The notes beneath the pieces were generated by a model, which was given only the letters and a program-made list of their open reading frames with translations, made no database searches and was not told where the DNA came from. Shown here piece after piece: positions 15,776 through 24,405 of a DNA stretch of 39,746 nt. Both the position numbers and the translations under genes were made by a program. Within the stretch, counting starts at the first letter, position 1. Every line of letters starts with the position of its first letter. Source of the DNA: an uncultured Bacteroidota bacterium. Its GTDB lineage: Bacteria; Bacteroidota; Bacteroidia; Flavobacteriales; Flavobacteriaceae. The stretch covers positions 1-39,746 of the forward strand of contig CABWZL010000008.1 of the NCBI GenBank assembly GCA_902509805.1, in the 5' to 3' direction.

Positions 15776-16485
15776 TTAAGTATATCTAGATAAGATTTGA
15801 TTGTAGAATGTAAACCTTTATATAGAGACTCTGAAATTAGAGCATGGCCAATTGAAACTTCTTTAATATTTTTTGTTGATTGAATAAAAAAATCTAGATT
15901 ATTTTGATTTAAATCATGACCTGCATTAAGTTCTAAATTAATTTCATTTGCAACTTGTGAGCATTGAATGTATTTTTCAATTGCTTTTAGTTTATCATTA
16001 TTATACTCTTTAGCATAAGGTCCAGTAAAAAGCTCAACTCTGTCAGCATCTATTTTTTTTGCTCCCTCTAACATGTCTATGTCTGGATCAATAAATATCG
16101 AAACTCGTATTGAATTTGATTTGAACTGTTTAACTATATCATTTAAAAATGAAAAATTATTTATTGTATCCCATCCAGCATTTGATGTAATTACATTCTC
16201 AGAATCAGGAACTAAAGTCACTTGTTCAGGTTTAATTTCATTAACAAGATCAATAAATTTTTTATTTGGATTTCCCTCTATATTTAGCTCAGTATTGATT
16301 TTTTCTTTAAGCTCATAAGCATCAGAATATCGAATATGTCTTTCATCTGGCCTTGGATGTATTGTAATGCCTTGAGCTCCAAAGCTAATGATATCTTGAG
16401 CTGTCTTTATTAAATTTGGATAATCCTCGCCTCTAGCATTTCTCAGTGTAGCAATTTTATTAATATTTACGCTTAATCTTGTCAT
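15772..16485 (-). CDS. pdxJ: Pyridoxine 5'-phosphate synthase
   Basis: The 237-residue TIM-barrel enzyme condenses 1-deoxy-D-xylulose 5-phosphate with 3-amino-2-oxopropyl phosphate, the last ring-forming step of DXP-dependent vitamin B6 synthesis. Diagnostic stretches are RLSVNINKIATLRNARG (about 3-19, with the active-site His of other PdxJ proteins replaced in a NKIATLRN pattern typical of the family), GITIHPRPDERHIR, VTLVPDS, ELFTGPYA, LELNAGHDLN and the final VSIGHALISESL. It is first in a three-gene unit and divergent from nadK, with a promoter box for each direction in the 67-base gap. Confidence 0.93.
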   Translation of the reverse strand: MTRLSVNINKIATLRNARGEDYPNLIKTAQDIISFGAQGITIHPRPDERHIRYSDAYELKEKINTELNIEGNPNKKFIDLVNEIKPEQVTLVPDSENVITSNAGWDTINNFSFLNDIVKQFKSNSIRVSIFIDPDIDMLEGAKKIDADRVELFTGPYAKEYNNDKLKAIEKYIQCSQVANEINLELNAGHDLNQNNLDFFIQSTKNIKEVSIGHALISESLYKGLHSTIKSYLDILK

Positions 16486-16507
16486 AGAATGTTTAAAAAC
16501 TTAATTG

Positions 16508-16515
16508 CAAATATA
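16508..16515 (-). promoter_or_regulatory. -7 box (TATATTTG) for pdxJ
   Basis: It matches TAnnTTTG on the minus strand, 22 bases upstream of the pdxJ ATG, and lies back to back with the nadK box at 16541-16548. Confidence 0.5.
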
Positions 16516-16540
16516 GTACTTAATAAAGTTATAAAGTTTG

Positions 16541-16548
16541 TATTTTTG
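16541..16548 (+). promoter_or_regulatory. -7 box (TATTTTTG) immediately before nadK
   Basis: It matches TAnnTTTG; only four bases separate it from the nadK ATG at 16553, so transcription should start at or next to the A of the start codon. Confidence 0.5.
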
Positions 16549-16552
16549 TGAT

Positions 16553-17440
16553 ATGAAAATAGCTCTATACATAGCATTTCATAACAAATCCTCAATTGAT
16601 TGTTGCAAGGATATAATTGATATTATTTCAGGAGACAATCAATTAGTTATTGACTCTAAAATAAAAAAAGAACTGAGTAAAGAGGCTCAAAAAAAATTCT
16701 CTTTTTTTGATTCAAAAAAGCCAATAGAAAATGATATTAATTTTGTTTTTGCAATTGGTGGAGATGGTACAATTTTAAGATCCATAACATATGTTAAAGA
16801 TTCTAATATTCCTATTCTTGGTATTAATACAGGTAGACTAGGTTTTTTAACTAGTGTTCAAAAAGAAAATATTGAAGAAGCTATTTCTTTAATTGATAAA
16901 GGTAAATTTAGCATTATTAAAAGAACTCTTTTAGAGGTTAAGTCAGACTCTCAAAATGATGCATTTTATGATTATCCATTTGCTCTTAATGAGATAACAA
17001 TTCAAAGAAAAGACACAACATCTCTTTTAAATATATCCTGTCGAATTAATGATAATTATTTAACAAATTATTGGTCAGATGGATTAATAATTTCAACTCC
17101 CACAGGTTCCACAGGTTATTCTTTAAGTAATGGAGGGTCAATTGTTTCTCCAGAGTCAAATGTTATTCTTCTAAATCCAATTGCACCTCATAATATAAAC
17201 ATGAGATCATTGGTAATCCCTGACAATTCAAAAATAGATATAGATATTGAAGGAGATAGTGATATAAATTTGTCTGTAGATTCAAGAATGTATTCAGTAA
17301 ATTGTTCTGATAAAATAAAGGTTTCAAAAGCAGACTTTACAATTCGTACTATAAAGTTTGATAATGATAATTTTTACAAGAGATTAAGAGAGAAATTATT
17401 TTGGGGTCAAGACATGAGGAACAAAAATCTAAAGAAATAA
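16553..17440 (+). CDS. nadK: NAD kinase
   Basis: The 295-residue enzyme phosphorylates NAD to NADP. It carries the family motif FAIGGDGTILRSI (about 65-77) with the GGDG loop, GINTGRLGFLTS, the NE motif in FALNEITIQR, the glycine-rich TGSTGYSLSNGGSIVSP segment, and NPIAPHNINMRSLVIP. ATG 16553 is chosen; a reading from 16538 would run through the promoter box. The transcript is probably leaderless. The stop is followed by the uppS ATG after only two bases. In most Bacteroidota a gene for PorG (DUF6089) sits between these two; it is absent here. NADPH from NadK feeds biosynthesis and is the product pool of the malic enzyme encoded downstream. Confidence 0.93.
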   Translation: MKIALYIAFHNKSSIDCCKDIIDIISGDNQLVIDSKIKKELSKEAQKKFSFFDSKKPIENDINFVFAIGGDGTILRSITYVKDSNIPILGINTGRLGFLTSVQKENIEEAISLIDKGKFSIIKRTLLEVKSDSQNDAFYDYPFALNEITIQRKDTTSLLNISCRINDNYLTNYWSDGLIISTPTGSTGYSLSNGGSIVSPESNVILLNPIAPHNINMRSLVIPDNSKIDIDIEGDSDINLSVDSRMYSVNCSDKIKVSKADFTIRTIKFDNDNFYKRLREKLFWGQDMRNKNLKK

Positions 17441-17442
17441 AA

Positions 17443-18150
17443 ATGATTCCTAAACATACAGCGATAATAATGGATGGGAATGGAAGGTGGGCTGAACAAA
17501 AAGGAATGCCAAGGATTTTTGGTCATCAAAATGGAGTTGCTACTGTTAAAAAAATTGTTGAAGAAGCTAATAAACATAAAATAGAATATCTCACATTGTT
17601 TACTTTTTCAGTAGAGAATTGGGATAGACCAAGTAATGAAGTCGATACTCTCATGAAACTTTTAGTTCAAACACTTAAAGATGAGTTTGAAGATATATTT
17701 AATAATAACATAAAATTAAATGCTATAGGTGACTTAAATTCTTTGCCAGAGAAAGTTAAAACCGAATTGAATGGCATTATTGAAAACACAAAAAATAATA
17801 CAGGGATGACACTAACCCTTGCTTTAAGTTATGGTGGTAAGCAAGAGATTTTTAAAGCCGTTAAAGAGATTTCAGAGAAAGTTAAAAATGATATAATTTC
17901 TCTTGATAATTTTGATGATTCCGTTATAAATGACCATCTTTACACAAGAAATTTGCCTGATGTAGACCTACTTATTAGAACAAGTGGAGAACAAAGAATT
18001 AGTAATTTCTTATTATGGCAAATTGCTTATGCAGAATTATATTTTACTGATGTATATTGGCCAGACTTTTCGGAACAAGATTTTACTAAAGCTATTGTTG
18101 AATATCAAAACAGAGAAAGAAGATTTGGAAAAACAAGTAAACAAGTTTAA
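17443..18150 (+). CDS. uppS: Isoprenyl transferase (undecaprenyl diphosphate synthase)
   Basis: The 235-residue cis-prenyltransferase makes the C55 lipid carrier for peptidoglycan and O-antigen synthesis. Signature segments: HTAIIMDGNGRWAEQKG (about 5-21) with catalytic Asp11, RIFGHQNGVATVKKIV, LTLFTFSVENWDRP, SYGGKQEI, and the C-terminal DLLIRTSGEQRISNFLLWQIAYAEL region and FTDVYWPDF. ATG 17443 gives the canonical N-terminus; upstream in-frame starts lie inside nadK. The end overlaps the probable bamA start by 26 bases. uppS followed by bamA is the conserved order in the phylum and groups lipid-carrier and outer-membrane assembly. Confidence 0.94.
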   Translation: MIPKHTAIIMDGNGRWAEQKGMPRIFGHQNGVATVKKIVEEANKHKIEYLTLFTFSVENWDRPSNEVDTLMKLLVQTLKDEFEDIFNNNIKLNAIGDLNSLPEKVKTELNGIIENTKNNTGMTLTLALSYGGKQEIFKAVKEISEKVKNDIISLDNFDDSVINDHLYTRNLPDVDLLIRTSGEQRISNFLLWQIAYAELYFTDVYWPDFSEQDFTKAIVEYQNRERRFGKTSKQV

Positions 18151-20671
18151 ATCTCAATTAATAAGAGTTTTTACTGTCTTTATGTTATCGACAGGGCTCC
18201 TCTTTTCTCAAAATGATTATAGAAAGGGTGATACTTATTCTATTGATACTATTACAGTTGTTGGACTAAAAAACTTTAGCGACAGAACTGTTGTTACTTA
18301 CAGTGGCTTAAGACAAGGGCAGAGTATTCAAGTTCCAGGAGAAGAAGTCAGTGCAGTTCTAAAAAAATTATGGAATCTTGAACTTTTTAGTGATGTTAAT
18401 CTTTATGTTACAGATGTTAATAATGGTAAGATAAAATTAGAGATAAATGTTGATGAACTTCCTACATTACTCAAATACAACATAAATGGTGTAAAGAAAA
18501 GCAAAGCTGAAACTTTTGAAAAAGAAACTGAGTTATCAGAAGGCAAGAGACTTTCAGAAAGTTTTCTTACAAACACAAGAAACTATATTCAAAATGATTT
18601 AAAAAAAGATGGTTTTTTAAACTCTAAAGTTACTATAGTATCAACTCCCGACTCAATTGGTTCAAACAGACGTAACCTTAATATAAATGTTAATAGGGGT
18701 GAAAGAATTAAAATAAAAAATATTAGCTTCTCTGGTAATGAAATATTTAAAGATGCTAAGTTAAAGTCCAAGCTTAAAAAGACCAAGAAAAAATTTCCTT
18801 TAAGATTTTGGAAAAAATCAAAGCTTATAGCATCAGATTATGAAAACGATAAAGAAGGTTTAATTTCATTTTACAAAGAGAAAGGCTATAGGGATGCACG
18901 AATTGAATTTGATACTATCATCACAAATGATGAGAAAACAATCGATATTGCATTAAGTATTGACGAGGGAAATAAATACTATTTCGGTAATATAAATTAT
19001 ATTGGTAATAGTTCATATACTGATTTTCAATTAGACCAAATATTAGGTATAAAAAGTGGAGATTCTTACAATGGTGTTCTTCTTAAAGAAAGAATTCAGG
19101 ATGATAACCCAGATGCAAATGATTTATCTAACCTATATCAAAACAATGGATATTTATTTTCATCGGTAAATGCAGTTGAAGTTAGTGCAGCTAATGATAC
19201 TATTGATTTTCAAATAAGAATTAATGAAGGTAAACTAGCAAGTTTTAATAAAATTACAGTTGTTGGTAATACTAAAACTAATGATAATGTAATATATCGT
19301 GAACTTAGGATAAAACCCGGAGAACTGTACAGTAAAGACAAGGTGGTAAGAACCATTCGTGAGGTTGGTCAGTTAGGATTTTTTGACGCTGAACAGATTA
19401 GTCCTGATTTTAAGAATGTAGATCCTAATCAAGGAACAGTAGATATTGAGTTAGGATTAATTGAAGCTGGTGCTAGTCAGATAGAATTACAAGGTGGATA
19501 TGGAGGGGGTGGCTTTATTGGTACTCTTGGTCTTTCATTTAATAATTTCTCAACAAAAAATATTAAAAACAAAAAGGCTTGGAGACCTTTGCCTATGGGA
19601 GATGGACAAACTCTTTCTATAAGACTTCAAACTAGTTCTTTTTACAGCACTAAAAGTTTCAGTTTTATTGAACCGTGGTTTGGTGGAAGAGAACCTGTAC
19701 AGTTTTCACTTTCGCTCTCATCTACAAAACAATATAGATATGACTATTTCACAAGGAGAGCTGATAAAACTCAATCATTTGAAATTGCTGGGTTTAATCT
19801 TGGTATTGCCAAAAGATTGAAAGTACCTGATGATTATTTTGTTCTGTCTCAATCTATATCTTACCAGTATTATAATTTAAATAATTATTTCACTGGACTT
19901 TTTACTTTTGGAAATGGAGAGTCACATAACATAGCTTATAATATTGCTCTTTCTAGAAATAATACATATACAAACCCTATTTTTCCAATTGGTGGATCAA
20001 GTTTTTCACTAAGTGCAAGATTTTCTCCCCCTTATTCCCTAATCACAGGTGATGATTTCTCTGATATGAATGAAAGACCTGAATATCAGAATAATAGAGG
20101 GGAACCTATTCAAGCTGAAATAGATCAAGCAAAATACAGATGGCTAGAATTTTATAAAGTTAAATTTGATGGTAGCTGGTATACTAGAGTATTTGGAAAA
20201 TTTGTTTTAAAAGCACAAACAGACTTTGGATTTTTAGGAACATATAATAGTAATAAGGGTTATATTCCTTTTGAAAGATTTTTTCTAGGTGGTGATGGAA
20301 TGCAGCAATATGCAATGGATGGAAGAGAGACAATATCATTAAGAGGTTATGAAAACGGATCACTCTCAAGTAGAGATGGATCTATTATTTATAATAAATT
20401 TTCATTAGAACTTAGATACCCTATAAGTTTAAAACCAAGTGCTTCTGTTTTTGCTCTTAGTTTTCTAGAGGCTGGTAACGGATTTGATAATTTTAAAGAT
20501 TATAGCCCATTTGATGTTAAAAGATCAGCTGGTATTGGGGTAAGGGTGTTTATGCCTGCATTTGGACTTCTTGGAATAGACTTTGGCTATGGGTTTGACT
20601 CAACAGACCTTTCGAATTCAGGACAAGCATCCGGATGGCAAACACACTTTGTAATAGGTCAACAATTTTAA
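18125..20671 (+). CDS. bamA: Outer-membrane protein assembly factor BamA
   Basis: About 848 residues if translation starts at TTG 18125. This start gives a basic n-region and hydrophobic core ending GLLFSQ, a proper signal peptide; it is preceded by the purine run GAGAAAGAAGA within uppS. ATG 18182 would cut the signal peptide. POTRA domains fill about 30-420 (IDTITVVGLKNFSDRTVV; INGVKKSKAETF; NISFSGNEIFKD; INYIGNSSYTDFQL; ITVVGNTKTNDNVIYRELRIKPGE). The Omp85 barrel follows (ELQGGYGGGGFIGTLGLSF), with the strand-11/loop-6 motif LRGYENG and the terminal strand HFVIGQQF. It is the central catalyst of outer-membrane beta-barrel insertion. Confidence 0.92.
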   Translation: MEKQVNKFKSQLIRVFTVFMLSTGLLFSQNDYRKGDTYSIDTITVVGLKNFSDRTVVTYSGLRQGQSIQVPGEEVSAVLKKLWNLELFSDVNLYVTDVNNGKIKLEINVDELPTLLKYNINGVKKSKAETFEKETELSEGKRLSESFLTNTRNYIQNDLKKDGFLNSKVTIVSTPDSIGSNRRNLNINVNRGERIKIKNISFSGNEIFKDAKLKSKLKKTKKKFPLRFWKKSKLIASDYENDKEGLISFYKEKGYRDARIEFDTIITNDEKTIDIALSIDEGNKYYFGNINYIGNSSYTDFQLDQILGIKSGDSYNGVLLKERIQDDNPDANDLSNLYQNNGYLFSSVNAVEVSAANDTIDFQIRINEGKLASFNKITVVGNTKTNDNVIYRELRIKPGELYSKDKVVRTIREVGQLGFFDAEQISPDFKNVDPNQGTVDIELGLIEAGASQIELQGGYGGGGFIGTLGLSFNNFSTKNIKNKKAWRPLPMGDGQTLSIRLQTSSFYSTKSFSFIEPWFGGREPVQFSLSLSSTKQYRYDYFTRRADKTQSFEIAGFNLGIAKRLKVPDDYFVLSQSISYQYYNLNNYFTGLFTFGNGESHNIAYNIALSRNNTYTNPIFPIGGSSFSLSARFSPPYSLITGDDFSDMNERPEYQNNRGEPIQAEIDQAKYRWLEFYKVKFDGSWYTRVFGKFVLKAQTDFGFLGTYNSNKGYIPFERFFLGGDGMQQYAMDGRETISLRGYENGSLSSRDGSIIYNKFSLELRYPISLKPSASVFALSFLEAGNGFDNFKDYSPFDVKRSAGIGVRVFMPAFGLLGIDFGYGFDSTDLSNSGQASGWQTHFVIGQQF

Positions 20672-20720
20672 TCGTTTTTTAAAGAAAAATTACGATATTG
20701 CACCGTAAATATTATAACAG

Positions 20721-21230
20721 ATGATGAAATCGATACTCAAATTAATTACTGCTACTTTTTTAGCTATAGCACCAATAACTGCTGTTGCTCAATCTAATGT
20801 AGCTCACATAAACGTTCAACAGCTTATTAGCGAAATGCCTGAAGTAATTGCTGCTCAAAATGAATTAGCTAAACTTGAAAAAGATTACACAACTCAAATT
20901 GATAACGCATTTAAAGAATTTCAAACCAAGGCTCAAAGTTACTCTTCAGATGCTGCAAATCAAACTGATGTTACAAATCAAGCCAGACAAAAAGAGCTTG
21001 AAAGTATGCAGACAAATTTACAAGAATTCAGAGACTCAGCTGCACAAGAGCTTCAAAAGAAGCAAATGGACTTAATGACACCTCTCCTTGAAAAAGCTAG
21101 AGATGCTATTACTAAAGTTGGTAAAGATCAAGGGTTTAATTATGTAATTGACTCAAGCCCAAATGGAGGAATTATCCTTGCTGATGGAAAGGATCTTTTA
21201 GCTGATGTTAAAAAAGCTTTGGGATTCTAA
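20721..21230 (+). CDS. OmpH/Skp-family periplasmic chaperone
   Basis: The 169-residue protein has a signal peptide (MMKSILKLITATFLAIAPITAVAQ), a short beta segment SNVAHINVQQLISEMPEV, a long alpha-helical coiled-coil arm (about 45-135; Glu/Gln/Lys-rich) and a closing segment DQGFNYVIDSSPNGGIILADGKDLLADVKKALGF, the Skp body. Skp-type chaperones hold unfolded outer-membrane proteins on the way to BamA, which fits its place 49 bases downstream of bamA. Bacteroidota usually have two consecutive ompH genes here; only one is present. Two adjacent ATGs (20721, 20724) are equally good starts. Confidence 0.9.
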   Translation: MMKSILKLITATFLAIAPITAVAQSNVAHINVQQLISEMPEVIAAQNELAKLEKDYTTQIDNAFKEFQTKAQSYSSDAANQTDVTNQARQKELESMQTNLQEFRDSAAQELQKKQMDLMTPLLEKARDAITKVGKDQGFNYVIDSSPNGGIILADGKDLLADVKKALGF

Positions 21231-21247
21231 TAAACTAATCTAGTTTA
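21231..21247. terminator. Possible bidirectional hairpin between ompH/skp and tsaB
   Basis: TAAACTA (21231-21237), loop ATC, TAGTTTA (21241-21247) form a 7-bp stem between two convergent genes, directly after the skp TAA and covering the tsaB stop. A T6 run follows at 21253 in the plus direction. The stem is almost all A-T and weak, so terminator function is uncertain. Confidence 0.3.
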
Positions 21248-21899
21248 CATATGGTTTTTTCACATACACGGGCTCCGCGTATGCAACATCTTCAAATATG
21301 TTATTATTAAATGACTTTTGGGAAATACTTATCATATTTGATGAACTAATTTTATTTTTGATCAAATTCACTTTTTTATTTAATATCTTGTCTATATGCT
21401 GATATGAATAAATATCATTTACCACAATAGTTGTAGAATTATCAATCATTTTATTTAAAAATTCTTTATCAATAAATTCAATTCTTGGAGGTATTAATTC
21501 AACTAATTCAGAATTATATTTAGATAAATAAAAATAATTTCCTTTATCATTTATTAGTGCAATAATATTATCCTTTTTTGAATCTAAGGAATTTGCAAGA
21601 ATTTTAAGAGTTGATATTCCAATCAACTTTATTTTATGAGGATAACAAAGTCCTTTAGCTACAGAAAAGCCGATTCTTAGTCCTGTGAAAGAACCTGGAC
21701 CAACTCCAATTGAAATAGCATCTAAATCTTTTACATTTAATTTTTCATTAGATAGTATGTCTTGAATTTTTGAGGTTAATAATTCACTGTGCCTGTATTT
21801 ATCATCCTCTAATTCAAAATGACTCACTAGTTTCCCCAAAGAAGAAAGAGAAACAGAACAGTTTTTACTAGATGTCTCTAAATTTAAAATTAATGACAT
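21240..21899 (-). CDS. tsaB: tRNA threonylcarbamoyladenosine biosynthesis protein TsaB
   Basis: The 219-residue ASKHA-fold protein partners TsaD and TsaE in making t6A37 in tRNAs that read ANN codons. Visible are the N-terminal beta strand ILNLETSSKNCSVSL (about 4-18), HSELLTSKIQDIL, and the diagnostic ISIGVGPGSFTGLRIGFSVAKGL (about 63-85, split here). TsaB lacks the metal-binding HxxxH of TsaD, and none is seen here. It lies 10 bases after the TolC-like gene as the last gene of the efflux run, a co-location known in flavobacteria without an obvious functional link. Confidence 0.92.
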   Translation of the reverse strand: MSLILNLETSSKNCSVSLSSLGKLVSHFELEDDKYRHSELLTSKIQDILSNEKLNVKDLDAISIGVGPGSFTGLRIGFSVAKGLCYPHKIKLIGISTLKILANSLDSKKDNIIALINDKGNYFYLSKYNSELVELIPPRIEFIDKEFLNKMIDNSTTIVVNDIYSYQHIDKILNKKVNLIKNKISSSNMISISQKSFNNNIFEDVAYAEPVYVKKPYVN

Positions 21900-21909
21900 C
21901 TATATCAAT

Positions 21910-23244
21910 TTAATTAGATTGAGGAATTGATAAAGGTAATCCAAAGTAAAACTCTAAAACTTTAAGCTTAAATATATAATCAAACTTAGCTCTAATATTT
22001 TCAGAAACAGAAGACTCATATCTTTGTTTTGATTGGATAAAATCAAAAGAACTTACTGAACCTAGTAAAAATCTATCAGAAGCATCTTCAAAAGCATTTT
22101 TCAAAGATTCTAAGGTTTTATTTGAAGCTTCATATAGCTTAATAGCTCCTTTTAAATCATTATATGCTTGATTAATTGAATTCTCAAGATTTAATTTTTC
22201 TTGTTCATATTGATTTTGAAGTCTATCAAGATTTACTTTACTTCTTTCAACGTTGTTTCTTATCTGTTTTCCTTGAAATATCGGAATATTTAAAGCGAGA
22301 CCATATCCTTGACCTTTATTTAAATCAAACTGATCTTCAAAGCTAGGAGTGTTTTCTAGATAAGATATTCTCGTGTTCCATTGATAAAATGAACTAACTG
22401 TTGGTTGCAATTGAGATTTTGATATTTGAATATCCTTCTCAGCTATAGATATATTAGTCTCCGCTAATTTAATATCATTTCTGAAGGTCAAAGATTTTTC
22501 AAGTATTTCTTTTGGTGTTTTAGATAATATATCTGAAAAAGGAACACTAAAATCTTCATATGCTATTTCAAAGCTTTCAAAATCATCAATTAAAAGAAGT
22601 TGTGCTAAACTTAGCTTTGCATTTCTAAAATTATTCTCAGCTTGAACAACACTCTGTTCCTGAGAAGCCAAATTTGCTTCAATTTCAAAAATTTGTCTTG
22701 GCGAAAATGTTCCGCTATCAATTAAATCTTTAGTTCTTTCAAATTCTAGTTTAGTAATTTCAAGTTGTGATTTTTGAACTTTAAGTATTTCACTATTAAA
22801 CATGATTTGCAAATAGGAATTTGCTACTAAAAGCTTTATGTCATCTTTCATATCATCTAGTTGATACTGTGAAGAAAGAATTTCTAGATTAGCTCTATGA
22901 AGTTGATATACATTTCTAAAACCATTATATACATCTAAACCAACACCTGCACTCATAGATGAAAATGAAGTGGTTATATCTTCAATTACATTAGTTGTAA
23001 TATTAATCCCTCTACCAATGTTCCATTGGTGGTTAGCTGATGCTGAAACTCTTGGAAGGAAATTTCCAATAGCGTCGGATTTACTTATTTCAGAATTAAG
23101 TAAGTTTAGTTCTGATTGTTTAATACTTATATTTTTTTCTATTGCCATCTCAACAGCATCCTGAAGTGTTAAAATGTTTTCACCTGATTGGGAATAAGCA
23201 AGTGTTGAAGAAAAAAGAGTTAAAAGAATATATTTATTTATCAT
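21910..23244 (-). CDS. TolC-family outer-membrane efflux channel
   Basis: The 444-residue protein has a signal peptide (MINKYILLTLFSSTLAYSQ), then the duplicated TolC architecture: LTLQDAVEMAIEKNISIKQSELNLL (start of repeat 1) and the second-half helices around SINQAYNDLKGAIKLYEASNKTL, with KSQLQPTVSSFYQWNTRIS and YGLALNIPIFQG marking the barrel strands. It should form the outer-membrane exit duct for the ABC efflux pump encoded just upstream. It follows the adaptor gene by 9 bases, all A in the sense strand; this is part of a 12-A run directly before and into the ATG. Confidence 0.9.
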   Translation of the reverse strand: MINKYILLTLFSSTLAYSQSGENILTLQDAVEMAIEKNISIKQSELNLLNSEISKSDAIGNFLPRVSASANHQWNIGRGINITTNVIEDITTSFSSMSAGVGLDVYNGFRNVYQLHRANLEILSSQYQLDDMKDDIKLLVANSYLQIMFNSEILKVQKSQLEITKLEFERTKDLIDSGTFSPRQIFEIEANLASQEQSVVQAENNFRNAKLSLAQLLLIDDFESFEIAYEDFSVPFSDILSKTPKEILEKSLTFRNDIKLAETNISIAEKDIQISKSQLQPTVSSFYQWNTRISYLENTPSFEDQFDLNKGQGYGLALNIPIFQGKQIRNNVERSKVNLDRLQNQYEQEKLNLENSINQAYNDLKGAIKLYEASNKTLESLKNAFEDASDRFLLGSVSSFDFIQSKQRYESSVSENIRAKFDYIFKLKVLEFYFGLPLSIPQSN

Positions 23245-23253
23245 TTTTTTTTT

Positions 23254-24387
23254 TTAGTCATCAAATTGATCGAATGCTGATTCTTCAGGTTCAATCTTAA
23301 TCGGTTCTGTTTTATTCCAAATTTTAATTTTATCAGTCATTTCTAGTCCATCTAAAATCTCAACTTTTATTCCATCTGATAATCCAATAGTTATGTCTCT
23401 TCTTTCAAAATTTTGATTAGAAGTCTCTACTTCAACATATGGTATGGAAGTTTTTCTATCAAACTGTAAAAGAGCCTCAGGTATAACCATGATATCTTGT
23501 CTATTGTCAACTACAAGAGTTCCGTTTGCACTGTATCCAGCTCTTATAAAAGTACTTTCATCTAGAGTAAGGTCAGCCTCAATTTTAAATTGAACTGCAC
23601 CACCAGCTTCAGTACCTTTAGGAGCAACAAATTTTAACTTTGCAAGAAATTCTTTATCAGGAATAGCAGCCATACTTACACTTAAATCCTGTCCTACCTC
23701 TAGTCTTCCAACTTCTGCTTCATCTACTTGTCCCTCAAAGATCATCATGTTTAAATCTGCAATTATTGCAACTGTTGATCCAGAATTAAAGCTATTAGCT
23801 GCAATTACCTGATCACCTAGTTTAATAGGTATCTCAAGAATAGTTCCAGTAATAGTAGCTCTAATATTTGTATTAGCAGTTGATGATCCAGAGACAGATC
23901 CCTTTCTAATAATTTCTAGATCATTTTGAGCCGCTTGTAAGTTTTCTTTTGCAGTATTGAATCTTAATTCTGCGTCTTCATATTCTTGTTGAGAAATTAT
24001 TTGCTTTGAAAATAATTCTTCTGCTCTTTGCATTTGTCTTTCAGCATTCTTAACATTTAATTCTGCAGCATTTACTTGAGATTGAGCTCCATAAACAGAT
24101 CTTTCATCTGGAACTACTTTAATTATTGCAATCAAATCACCATTATTAACCATATCACCTTCTTCTACCATTATTTCTGAAATGATTCCATTTAATTGAG
24201 GTTTTATTTCAACCTCATCTTCAGGAATAACTGTACCTGTCACAACAGATGTTTTTTGAATACTTGAGGTAAATGCAGTTGTCGTGTCATATTGAATTGC
24301 TGATTTACTATTTGTTCTGACGAAATAGGCAATAGCAAATAATAAACCTAATATTAATACTATAATTCCGATATTTTTAAATTTCAT
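23254..24387 (-). CDS. Periplasmic adaptor (membrane fusion) protein of MacA/HlyD type
   Basis: The 377-residue protein has one N-terminal membrane anchor (IGIIVLILGLLFAIAYFV, about 7-24). Next comes a biotinyl-lipoyl-like domain split in two (EIKPQLNGIISEIMVEEGDMVNNGDLIAII and ATITGTILEIPIKLGDQVIA), flanking an alpha-helical hairpin (about 100-160; NAERQMQRAEELFSKQIISQ). A beta-barrel (FEGQVDEAEVGRLEVGQDLSV) and membrane-proximal domain complete it. It bridges the inner-membrane ABC permeases and the TolC-like channel. It is fourth in the operon, after two permease genes. MacA-like rather than RND-associated is favoured by these neighbours. Confidence 0.9.
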   Translation of the reverse strand: MKFKNIGIIVLILGLLFAIAYFVRTNSKSAIQYDTTTAFTSSIQKTSVVTGTVIPEDEVEIKPQLNGIISEIMVEEGDMVNNGDLIAIIKVVPDERSVYGAQSQVNAAELNVKNAERQMQRAEELFSKQIISQQEYEDAELRFNTAKENLQAAQNDLEIIRKGSVSGSSTANTNIRATITGTILEIPIKLGDQVIAANSFNSGSTVAIIADLNMMIFEGQVDEAEVGRLEVGQDLSVSMAAIPDKEFLAKLKFVAPKGTEAGGAVQFKIEADLTLDESTFIRAGYSANGTLVVDNRQDIMVIPEALLQFDRKTSIPYVEVETSNQNFERRDITIGLSDGIKVEILDGLEMTDKIKIWNKTEPIKIEPEESAFDQFDD

Positions 24388-24405
24388 TTTTTTTATTTTA
24401 ATTAA

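Noticed and set aside
16538..16552. Longer nadK start at TTG 16538
   Set aside because: The extra codons coincide with the -7 promoter box and add residues (MYFCD) not typical of NadK.
17984..18124. Upstream in-frame start of bamA deep inside uppS
   Set aside because: It would bury the signal peptide behind about 47 residues that are only the shifted frame of uppS.
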